NCBI RefSeq assembly: GCF_003014695.1
Contig: NZ_PYAS01000009.1
Location: 1-64,000, forward strand
DNA from: Dyadobacter jiangsuensis
GTDB lineage: Bacteria; Bacteroidota; Bacteroidia; Cytophagales; Spirosomataceae
Direction: 5' to 3'
DNA length: 64,000 nucleotides
This document shows, one piece after another, positions 57,268 through 64,000 of this stretch (position 1 is the first letter of the stretch; every line of letters starts with the position of its first letter). Below the pieces are notes generated by a model that had not been told where the DNA came from, made no database searches, and worked only from the letters and a program-made list of their open reading frames with translations. A program made the translations under genes and the position numbers.

Positions 57268-58212
57268 ATGAACTTTAGGCGCTTTCTTTTTCTCTCACTA
57301 ACATTCTTAGTCGGCTGTAAAGAACAAGACTTGGAAATGAATGTTCCATACTCAGGCGACAAACTTGTTCTGTGGGGGAAACTTCAGGCAAATTCATCAT
57401 TCAAATTACAAGTCACGAAGACTTTTAATCCGGTTGGAAATATTCCGAACGATGTTACAGTAAATAATGCCACAGTTGAATTGTATAAAAACGGAAAAAT
57501 ATACCTGAAACTTTCGCATTCCGGCAAGGAGCCTGGATTCTATACATCCGATAGCGTGATTCAGGCGGGTGCCAGCTACTTCGTGAAGGTGTCGGCACCT
57601 TCGTTACCTATGGCGGAGTCGGCTGTTGTGACTGTGCCCGCCGAAATATCTGAGGTGACTGCAATACGGACACATGATGTTGTTCCTCAAATGAACCATC
57701 AAACTCCACAAGATTTGGTTACGCTATATCTCGCAAATAGAGACGATATTTCTGATAAGTATCTTAGTATTAAGCTGATGAGTTACTACAAAAGCGATAC
57801 GCTTTCCAGCTATCCCTATGCTTCGGCAGACAATATACCTGCCAATGAAGAAGATTGCCATACTTGGGGAACGGAACCTGAGAAGCCAAAATACAATGCG
57901 GTTATAAAAGCATATCTATTTCCGCAAAGTCGCGTCTTCTTGATGTCCGGTCAATGCTTACCAGTACCGGCGATCCCACTGAAATTTTACGTAGAAACAG
58001 CAACTGGCTACAATTATACTGACCGAGCGTTAAAAGTGACTGCGCGTATTGGCGTAGTTTCCAAAGAATACTTTGAATATGCGAAAATAGAAAACAAGCA
58101 ACCGGAAGGTGTAGATCACTTGGTTCTTCCTCCGCAGCGGGCACTAACCAATGTCAAAAATGGCTATGGACTTATTTTTGGGTCCAGCGAAAAAACCATA
58201 GAGCTACTATGA
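57268..58212 (+). CDS. DUF4249 family outer-membrane lipoprotein
   Basis: A 314-aa lipoprotein with lipobox LVGC (Cys17). DUF4249 features: an opening strand set (DKLVLWGKLQANSSFKLQVTKTFNPVGNIPNDVTVNNATVELYKNGK), then YTSDSVIQAGASYFVKVSAPSLPMAESAVVTVPAEI. It carries scattered cysteines. Proteins of this family are encoded beside TonB receptors and probably act as their surface partner, though their ligand is unknown. I use ATG 57268; the 48-nt longer frame would precede the lipoprotein signal. It overlaps the receptor gene by 4 bp. Confidence 0.88.
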   Translation: MNFRRFLFLSLTFLVGCKEQDLEMNVPYSGDKLVLWGKLQANSSFKLQVTKTFNPVGNIPNDVTVNNATVELYKNGKIYLKLSHSGKEPGFYTSDSVIQAGASYFVKVSAPSLPMAESAVVTVPAEISEVTAIRTHDVVPQMNHQTPQDLVTLYLANRDDISDKYLSIKLMSYYKSDTLSSYPYASADNIPANEEDCHTWGTEPEKPKYNAVIKAYLFPQSRVFLMSGQCLPVPAIPLKFYVETATGYNYTDRALKVTARIGVVSKEYFEYAKIENKQPEGVDHLVLPPQRALTNVKNGYGLIFGSSEKTIELL

Positions 58213-60545
58213 ACCAGCCGTTTAAATATATTTTCATTTTGCTGTTTACTTCCATTGGACAGGCTTTTGCACAAAAAATTACTGTAAGTGGAACGGTTCG
58301 TGATGCTACAAGCGGCGAATTGCTCATCGGAGCTTCTGTTAGCGATAGCATTGCGGGAACGGGAGTGCAAACTAATGCATATGGCTTCTTTAGCATTGAA
58401 GTTCCTTCTTCGGGTCATCATCTTAAAGTAAGCTATGTGGGTTATTTGCCAACTCAAATAACCAGCATTGGCGATCTTGGTTTTCCTTTGGAAGTAAAGT
58501 TGTATCAGCAAAATAATCTCAACGAGATAAGCATTAGGGAAAATAAGCTTTTCAGTGCACCTATCGGGAGTTTATCCATTCCCATTCACAGAATTAAGGC
58601 GTTGCCGGCACTACTTGGTGAAGTGGATGTTCTAAAAGCTTTAAGCTATACCCCTGGTGTTTCCACTGGTACAGAGGGAAGTGCAGGATTATACATTCGC
58701 GGTGGAACGCCGGATCAAAACTTGATCCTTCTGGATGAAGTACCTGTATATAATGTCATGCATTTAGGTGGGTTTTTCTCAGTATTCAACCCGACTTCTT
58801 TAAAATCAGTAGATCTGTACAAAGGTGCATTCCCAGCCAGGTACGGGGGCAGACTTGCCTCTGTTATCGATCTTACCATGAAAGATGGGAACAATCAGAA
58901 ATTCGGTGGGGAAGTCGGCATAGGACTGCTAAACCAAAAACTTACGCTGGAAGGACCTCTCATTAAAAATAAGGCATCCTTTATCATATCAGGTCGCGTT
59001 TCGACCTTAGGGCTTACTTCTCTATTCAGTTTACGTAAAAAGCCCAGCTCTGGCACAGGAGAGGAGCGTGTGTATCGCTTTTATGACCTAAATGCGAAGT
59101 TCAATTACCAGATCAATAAAACGGATCAAGTGTATATTAGTCTTTATAATGGCTTTGATCGATTCAAATATATCGAGTGGAGTGCCAGCGGTAATGGTAA
59201 AGAAACGGAAACAGCCATCGGGAATAATTGGGGAAATACTACGGCGACACTCCGGTACAGCAAAGTATTCTCTCAAAAACTTTTCGCAAGATTTGCTGTT
59301 CTGTATTCGAGGTACACCAGCGAATTCACGAATGATTTCCAAGACCAAAATATAAATGAACAGCCTGCAAATTTTTATAGGTATACCAATGCTGGTGTAA
59401 GGGATTGGGGAGCCAAAATCCAGTTTGACTATTTTCCGGTGAATCGACTGGGCTTGAAGTTTGGTGTCGACGGCACACGACATTCATTTAGCCCGTTTGT
59501 GACAAAAAGCAACTACAACGGATTGTTCGATAACTCCAAAGAAGGTCGGCTTCCTGCGTATCAGTTAGATTTATATGTTGACGGAGATATTGCTGTAATT
59601 TCGGGCATCCGGCTCAATCCAGGGTTACGTTATAGTATTTACAGAGTAAGCGGTCGTACATTCTATAATCCGGAACCACGACTCGGATTAAGCTATTCCC
59701 TTTCAAACAAATGGAAACTGAAAGCTGGTTTCTCGGTGATGAATCAATATCTCCACCAACTGACCAACAACGGCTTCGGATTTGGTTATGATGCATGGGT
59801 TCCTTCTACGGACAAGGTAGTGCCTTCGAGGGCCAGGCAAATATCACTAGGGTTATATAAAATTTTTCCAGACTCAGGCTGGGAACTATCACTTGAAGCA
59901 TATGTTAAAAGGCAGAAAAATCTGATTGATTATCCCGATGGCACCAATTTCACCGGTTTGTTGGCCGATTCCTGGGATTCAATTGTTATTAAAAATGGGA
60001 TAGGCAGGGGAAAAGGATTGGAATTTATGGTCGCCAAAAACGTCGGTAAGTTTAAGGGGTCGCTTTCTTACACCTTGTCCAAATCTGAGAGAAGGTTTAC
60101 AGGCATAAATGATAACAGCTGGTTTCCAATGAAGTATGACAGGCGGCATAACGTTTCGATTACCGCCGGCTATGCGATTGGAAATAAATGGACTATCAAT
60201 AGCGCGTTTGTTTATCAAACAGGACATGCTGTCACATTACCTGTGGCCGCCACACTGACGGAAAATAATTCTGACCCCAAGTTTATATATGACCATCGGA
60301 ACAACGGAAGGATGCCGAGTTTCCATAGACTGGATATTGGTGCTGTCAAATCTTTAACAACTGCCCGTAAACGCAATGCTGAGCTGGGGATTGGGCTATA
60401 CAATGTTTATAACAGAAAAAATCCTTTATACCTTGACCTTAAAATTCAGCGTAGTAATAGTGATTTCAAGCCGACAGGAATTTCCATCAAGCAGGTTTCT
60501 TTTCTCCCTATACTGCCTTATATAAGCTACACTTTGAAATTTTAG
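58209..60545 (+). CDS. TonB-dependent receptor paired with DUF4249
   Basis: A 778-aa outer-membrane receptor. Signal peptide to about residue 22 (IGQAFAQ). A carboxypeptidase-regulatory-like domain (ITVSGTVRDATSGELLIGASVSD) is followed by a plug (PALLGEVDVLKALSYTPGVSTGTEGSAGLYIRGGTPDQNLILLDEVPVYNVMHLGGFFSVFNP, then YKGAFPARYGGRLASVIDLTMKDG) and a barrel ending in LPYISYTLKF. The plug subtype with the GTPDQNLILLDEVPVY box is the one usually coupled to DUF4249 lipoproteins, and their 4-bp overlap here confirms co-expression. The codon pattern is AT-rich. Substrate unknown. Confidence 0.88.
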   Translation: MNQPFKYIFILLFTSIGQAFAQKITVSGTVRDATSGELLIGASVSDSIAGTGVQTNAYGFFSIEVPSSGHHLKVSYVGYLPTQITSIGDLGFPLEVKLYQQNNLNEISIRENKLFSAPIGSLSIPIHRIKALPALLGEVDVLKALSYTPGVSTGTEGSAGLYIRGGTPDQNLILLDEVPVYNVMHLGGFFSVFNPTSLKSVDLYKGAFPARYGGRLASVIDLTMKDGNNQKFGGEVGIGLLNQKLTLEGPLIKNKASFIISGRVSTLGLTSLFSLRKKPSSGTGEERVYRFYDLNAKFNYQINKTDQVYISLYNGFDRFKYIEWSASGNGKETETAIGNNWGNTTATLRYSKVFSQKLFARFAVLYSRYTSEFTNDFQDQNINEQPANFYRYTNAGVRDWGAKIQFDYFPVNRLGLKFGVDGTRHSFSPFVTKSNYNGLFDNSKEGRLPAYQLDLYVDGDIAVISGIRLNPGLRYSIYRVSGRTFYNPEPRLGLSYSLSNKWKLKAGFSVMNQYLHQLTNNGFGFGYDAWVPSTDKVVPSRARQISLGLYKIFPDSGWELSLEAYVKRQKNLIDYPDGTNFTGLLADSWDSIVIKNGIGRGKGLEFMVAKNVGKFKGSLSYTLSKSERRFTGINDNSWFPMKYDRRHNVSITAGYAIGNKWTINSAFVYQTGHAVTLPVAATLTENNSDPKFIYDHRNNGRMPSFHRLDIGAVKSLTTARKRNAELGIGLYNVYNRKNPLYLDLKIQRSNSDFKPTGISIKQVSFLPILPYISYTLKF

Positions 60546-60608
60546 CTGCGGTTGTAACAAGTTGGAAGAAATTTGCTCTTTTTACTGTTCATCTCGGACG
60601 ATATTTCT

Positions 60609-61250
60609 ATGAAAGAAATACAGAACATCCTAATTATCTGGCTTTTTATCCTTGCATCAATTAGCCATACGCATGCACAAGAAAATTCAGCATTGAGTGA
60701 GCCAACCAGTAGTTCAGAGAATACTTCTTCTGCAGGACTGAAAAAAGGGCACATCGTTGCGACGTTAAATGCCTCGGCATCTGCGGCTAATGATATACAA
60801 CAATTGACAAGGACTTGGTCGCTTAGCCCCCAGATCGGCTACCTAGTAGCGGATCGTTTGGTAGTTGGATTACAATTTTCAATGGGGAAACGGTACCAGC
60901 GGAATAAGTCGGGGGCACCAGGTACTTACGTGTTACCTGAATATCAACTATATTCTGCGCTCCCTGCAATCTATTCCCGCTATTACCTTCTGAGGTTCAA
61001 ACTAAAGCCATTTTTGCAACTCTCCTCCGGCTATAATTTCCAATGGGGAAAGGAGGACACCGATGGTATGCACACGACCGTCAATTCTCAAAACTTTGCC
61101 CTATCCGGCGCGTTTGGATTGAACTTACGGCTTAGCCGAAGTATTGGCTTAGAGGCTCTATTTAATACGCGTTTTGATAACAACTCGAAGCTCACCGATG
61201 CAAATGAACTCCTCAAATATAGACTAGGCATATCAATATGTATCAATTAG
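60609..61250 (+). CDS. Outer-membrane beta-barrel protein
   Basis: A 213-aa exported protein (signal peptide to about residue 22, SHTHAQ) of alternating hydrophobic strands: HIVATLNASASAAND, TRTWSLSPQIGYLVADRLVVGLQFSMGKRY, KPFLQLSSGYNFQWGK, FALSGAFGLNLRLSRSIGLEALF and a C-terminal strand YRLGISICIN. This fits a small OmpA/OmpW-like eight-strand barrel. I start at ATG 60609; the frame from a TTG at 60573 is less likely. It follows the TonB receptor by 63 nt on the same strand and may belong to its operon. No terminator is obvious after it, and the 61251-61480 gap holds no gene. Confidence 0.78.
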   Translation: MKEIQNILIIWLFILASISHTHAQENSALSEPTSSSENTSSAGLKKGHIVATLNASASAANDIQQLTRTWSLSPQIGYLVADRLVVGLQFSMGKRYQRNKSGAPGTYVLPEYQLYSALPAIYSRYYLLRFKLKPFLQLSSGYNFQWGKEDTDGMHTTVNSQNFALSGAFGLNLRLSRSIGLEALFNTRFDNNSKLTDANELLKYRLGISICIN

Positions 61251-61484
61251 TTGCTTAAACGCCGTACTGAGCTGTTTGTTAAACGTATGGATTCTTAGAT
61301 TATCAACTTTGAAGAACACGACTAAACTCATTAACTTGACATTATCAGTGTGAGTGGTCGCTGACGGTTTTAAGAAGAGAAATCAGTTGCATAAAACGGA
61401 CGCTCAGGAAAGTTTTTGTTCGGCGTTGTGCAAGCTCATTGTTTCCATAAAGACTATTGCAAATTTTATTGCAACAAAAAGAAA

Positions 61485-61518
61485 AAGGACTTAGATTTTG
61501 TACCCAAGTCCTTGATTT
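61485..61518 (-). terminator. Terminator of the tRNA gene
   Basis: An 8-bp stem (AAGTCCTT at 61506-61513, AAGGACTT at 61485-61492) with a 13-nt loop, followed on the minus strand by TTTTCTTTTT. It lies just downstream of the minus-strand tRNA. Confidence 0.75.
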
Positions 61519-61523
61519 TTAGG

Positions 61524-61597
61524 TGGGCCCACTTGGAATCGAACCAAGCACCTACTGATTATGAGTCAGTTGCTCTAACCGAATGAGCTATAGGCCC
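61524..61597 (-). tRNA. tRNA with CAT anticodon (Met or lysidine-modified Ile2)
   Basis: A cloverleaf of 74 nt on the minus strand. Acceptor arm GGGCCTA/TGGGCCC (one G-T pair), D-arm AGCTC...GAGC, anticodon stem ACTGA/TCAGT with loop CTCATAA (anticodon CAT), T-arm with GGTTCGATTCC and discriminator A. The genome encodes CCT after the discriminator, so the 3' CCA is completed by tRNA nucleotidyltransferase. CAT tRNAs may be elongator Met or Ile2 read by lysidine modification; the body alone does not decide, and Met is the default name. It is flanked by its own promoter and terminator. Confidence 0.93.
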
Positions 61598-61621
61598 TTT
61601 GCCAAACCTTCGTTTGGAGTG

Positions 61622-61652
61622 CAAAATTAGCGAATCGGTTCAATTCTCCAAA
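61622..61652 (-). promoter_or_regulatory. Canonical promoter of the tRNA gene
   Basis: On the minus strand, TTTG (61652-61649), a 19-nt spacer and TAATTTTG (61629-61622), an exact fit to TTTG/N19/TAnnTTTG. It overlaps an ATG (61652) that could start the divergent phosphohydrolase gene, which argues for a downstream start of that gene. Confidence 0.75.
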
Positions 61653-61717
61653 TGAATACGACAAGATTAGCTTCTTTTGTCCGTTGGTTGTTTATTACTT
61701 TTACCAAAAAATCGATT

Positions 61718-62950
61718 TTGAATAAAAGGAAAATCATCAACGATCCGGTCTACGGATTCATTTCGATCGCGTCGGATCTGCTCTACGATCTGGTCGATCA
61801 TCCTTACTTTCAGCGGCTCCGGAGGATAAGGCAACTCGGTCTGGCGGATATCGTTTATCCAGGCGCATTGCACACACGTTTTCATCACGCGCTCGGCGCC
61901 ATGCACCTCATGAGCCAGGCACTGCGGACTTTGCAGGAAAAAGGCCATATGATCTGGGAACCCGAATCGGAAGGGGCGCAGGCTGCTATTCTCTTGCACG
62001 ATCTGGGGCACGGGCCGTTTTCCCATGTGCTGGAGAGTGTGGTGCTCCCCGGCGTTCCGCATGAAGCGATTACGCTGGTGATGATGAAGGACCTTAACCG
62101 CCAGTTGAATGGCCGGCTCGATATCGCTATCCAGATGTTCGAGGGGAAGTATCCGCGCAAGTTTTATCACCAGATGATTTCCAGTCAGCTGGATATGGAC
62201 CGGATGGATTACCTGAACCGCGACAGTTTCTACACGGGCGTCATTGAAGGCTCCATTGGTGCCGATCGCCTGATTAAAATGCTGGATATCAGCCATGACC
62301 AGCTGGTGGTGGAGGAGAAGGGGCTGTTGAGTATAGAAAACTTCCTGCACGCACGCAGGCTTATGTACTGGCAGGTGTACCTGCACAAGACGCTTCTGAG
62401 CGCGCAGGCGATGCTCACGCAGATCATGCACCGCGCCCGTGAACTGGCTGCGGCGGGTGAGCAACTTTTTGCAACGCCCGATTTCGCACGCTTCTTGTAT
62501 AACCGTTTTACACTTGCCGATTTCGATAATGAGCCCGATTTGCTGGAGGCATTCAACGGATTGGACGATAACGACGTATGGGCATCTGTAAAAGGATGGA
62601 GAACACACCCAGACCCTGTTTTGTCGACGTTGTGCCAAATGCTCCTGGATCGGAACCTGTTTAAAATCAGCTTTTTTAACGAGCCGCCGGGGGAAGAGGT
62701 GCTGGCGCCGCTCCGGGAGCGGCTGATGGCGCGGGGGATCTCCGAAACGGATATGAAATATTTTCTGATCACCGGCGAAACCACTAATTGGGCCTATGCC
62801 AAAGAGCAGGACCCGATACGCGTTAAAATGAAAAAGGGAAATTTGCTGGATATCGCCGATGCGTCCGACATTCCGACCATCGAAGCCCTCACTAAGATTG
62901 TACGCAAGTACTATGTATGTTGGGGTAAAAATGTATCTTTGCGTGGTTAA
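61718..62950 (+). CDS. HD superfamily phosphohydrolase (COG1078 type)
   Basis: A roughly 410-aa HD-domain hydrolase related to dGTP triphosphohydrolases. The opening NKRKIINDPVYGFISIASDLLYDLVDHPYFQRLRRIRQLGLADIVYPGALHTRFHHALGAMHL is standard for this family. AAILLHDLGHGPFSHVLE holds the HD metal dyad and QLDMDRMDYLNRDSFYTG gives a further Asp ligand. Probable substrates are dNTPs or other phosphoesters. I place the start at TTG 61718, giving the family-typical N-terminus; an ATG at 61652 adds 22 residues and overlaps the tRNA promoter. It is encoded immediately before lpxD, a common Bacteroidota arrangement. Confidence 0.87.
   Translation: MNKRKIINDPVYGFISIASDLLYDLVDHPYFQRLRRIRQLGLADIVYPGALHTRFHHALGAMHLMSQALRTLQEKGHMIWEPESEGAQAAILLHDLGHGPFSHVLESVVLPGVPHEAITLVMMKDLNRQLNGRLDIAIQMFEGKYPRKFYHQMISSQLDMDRMDYLNRDSFYTGVIEGSIGADRLIKMLDISHDQLVVEEKGLLSIENFLHARRLMYWQVYLHKTLLSAQAMLTQIMHRARELAAAGEQLFATPDFARFLYNRFTLADFDNEPDLLEAFNGLDDNDVWASVKGWRTHPDPVLSTLCQMLLDRNLFKISFFNEPPGEEVLAPLRERLMARGISETDMKYFLITGETTNWAYAKEQDPIRVKMKKGNLLDIADASDIPTIEALTKIVRKYYVCWGKNVSLRG
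62934..62941 (+). promoter_or_regulatory. -7 element upstream of lpxD
   Basis: TATCTTTG, an exact TAnnTTTG match inside the last codons of the phosphohydrolase gene, 90 nt before the lpxD start. A well-spaced -33 element is not seen. Confidence 0.45.
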
Positions 62951-63030
62951 TCAGGACCCTAAAAAGAAGGCAGAATTAATAATTTTTACAACGTACACGA
63001 ATACTATTACCTGAAATTAGCCGATAAAAT

Positions 63031-64000
63031 ATGAAATTTACTGTCAGCGAGATTGCTCAGATGCTGAATGGAACTGTTGTTGGAAATGATCAGATTACAA
63101 TTAGTTCGGCTGCAAAAATTGAAGAGGGCCTGCCGGGTTGTATTTCTTTTCTGGCCAATAGCAAATATGAGCATTATATCTACTCCACACAGTCTTCGGC
63201 AGTAATTGTCAATAAAGATTTTACTCCCAAAAAAGATATTTCAGCGACGTTGATCTACGTCGAAAATGCCTACACCGCCTTCACAATCCTGCTGGAAGAA
63301 TACCAGAAACGCCTCGCCGGCATCAAGTCGGGGGTGGAGCAGCCGAGTTTTATCGGAGAGAACAGCCAGACGGGAGAGAACTGTTACCGGGGCGCATTTT
63401 CCTATATCGGGAAAAATTGCGTGATTGGAAAAGAGGTGAAGATTTACCCGCAGGCCTGGTTGGGCGATGGGGTCGAGGTGGGCGATTACTCGGTGATCCA
63501 TCCCGGCGTGAAAATCTACGATAACACGGTGATCGGCAAGAATGTGACGATTTTTGCAAACACGGTGATCGGCAGCGACGGATTCGGTTTCGCACCGCAG
63601 GCCGATGGTAGCTATAAAACGATCCCGCAGCTCGGAAATGTGGTGATAGAGGATAATGTAAGTATCGGCGCCAATGCGACGATCGACTGTGCGACAATGG
63701 GCTCGACGATTATCCGCCAGGGAGCGAAAATAGATAACTTGGTTCAGATCGCACATAATGTAGAGATTGGAAAAAATACCGTAATTGCGGCCCAGTCGGG
63801 AGTGTCCGGTTCTACTACCGTCGGCGAGCAATGCGTGATTGCCGGTCAGGTCGGTTTGGTTGGACATATTACGGTGGCAAACAATACTAAGATCGGGGCT
63901 CAGAGCGGGCTCGGCAAATCCATTAAAAAGGAAGGCCTGTCGCTATCGGGCTCCCCCGCCAGGGACCTGAACGAACATTTACGGTCCATGGCTTTGGTGC
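63031..64000 (+). CDS. lpxD: UDP-3-O-acylglucosamine N-acyltransferase (partial, runs off the window)
   Basis: The first 323 residues of LpxD, which adds the second acyl chain to UDP-3-O-acyl-glucosamine in lipid A synthesis. The N-terminal uridine-binding domain (MKFTVSEIAQMLNGTVVGND, GCISFLANSKYEHYI, about 1-95) is followed by the left-handed beta-helix of hexapeptide repeats (IGKNCVIGKEVKIYPQAWLGDGVEVG, NTVIGSDGFGFAP, IGANATIDCATMG). The catalytic His is His242 (QIAHNVEIG). The C-terminal helix begins (LNEHLRSMALV) and the frame is open at the window edge; about 20-30 residues are missing compared with the usual length near 345. It follows the HD phosphohydrolase gene by 80 nt. Confidence 0.96.
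   Translation, partial: MKFTVSEIAQMLNGTVVGNDQITISSAAKIEEGLPGCISFLANSKYEHYIYSTQSSAVIVNKDFTPKKDISATLIYVENAYTAFTILLEEYQKRLAGIKSGVEQPSFIGENSQTGENCYRGAFSYIGKNCVIGKEVKIYPQAWLGDGVEVGDYSVIHPGVKIYDNTVIGKNVTIFANTVIGSDGFGFAPQADGSYKTIPQLGNVVIEDNVSIGANATIDCATMGSTIIRQGAKIDNLVQIAHNVEIGKNTVIAAQSGVSGSTTVGEQCVIAGQVGLVGHITVANNTKIGAQSGLGKSIKKEGLSLSGSPARDLNEHLRSMALV

Noticed and set aside
61667..62638. Antisense open frame (323 aa) over the HD phosphohydrolase gene
   Set aside because: The sense strand has all HD-family motifs, while the antisense product is His/Gln-rich with no recognisable domain.

Overview
The window looks like chromosomal DNA of a Bacteroidota bacterium, most probably a Cytophagales member close to Dyadobacter or Spirosoma. 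This is inferred from the gene families: five TonB-dependent receptors, a SusC/SusD pair, DUF4249, a T9SS sorting domain, and Bacteroidota-type promoters (TTTG, about 19 nt, TAnnTTTG). No 16S gene or other definitive marker is present. GC is moderate (about 50% by eye), with a visibly AT-richer stretch at roughly 56.2-61.3 kb.

Layout. 0-13.7 kb is a mosaic of short units: two tiny proteins; a secreted dehydrogenase-domain/HEAT protein with a Tat-exported TIM-barrel isomerase; a TonB receptor behind a candidate metal-responsive operator; DoxX; an aldo/keto reductase; an M23 peptidase; a class V aminotransferase; and a lipoprotein/ATP-grasp pair resembling YgiB/YgiC. 13.9-19.9 kb is an exopolysaccharide locus: a membrane GT2 synthase fused to a glycosidase-like domain that has lost both catalytic glutamates, a lipoprotein glycosidase with both glutamates, and a convergent double-domain GH26-like protein whose first half is also catalytically degenerate.

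20.0-37.0 kb appears to be one catabolic regulon. An FCD-type GntR regulator is followed by SusC-SusD-GH20. Then comes a long operon encoding a creatininase-family hydrolase, RidA, a 3-hydroxyacyl-CoA-dehydrogenase-family enzyme, an enolase-superfamily dehydratase, an EamA permease, a DapA-family aldolase, an SDR, a deacetylase-like protein and a GH109-like enzyme. The three transcription units share paired 10-bp motifs (TKGT-NN-ACWW) with 22-23 bp spacing, one overlapping a canonical promoter. The gene set suggests release, import and non-phosphorylative breakdown of an N-acetylated amino sugar. That function is inference.

37-47 kb holds two AhpD-like paralogues, a TonB receptor and an MFS carrier in a row, then DUF3179 and a FecA-like receptor. 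47-52.5 kb has a sigma factor with a membrane-anchored partner, a lipoprotein, a CE15-like esterase and small proteins. 52.5-56.2 kb holds a thermolysin-like protease with a small T9SS-tailed protein. 56.4-61.3 kb has a Crp-type regulator, DUF4249, a TonB receptor and a barrel protein. The right end has a CAT-anticodon tRNA, an HD phosphohydrolase and a partial lpxD.

A striking non-coding feature is a family of exactly 10-nt tandem repeats (core GTCA), arranged as opposed arms in intergenic gaps at 25.8, 28.9 and 38.7 kb, with three units inside the MFS gene at 43.0 kb. A GC-rich inverted repeat of similar style lies at 34.4 kb.
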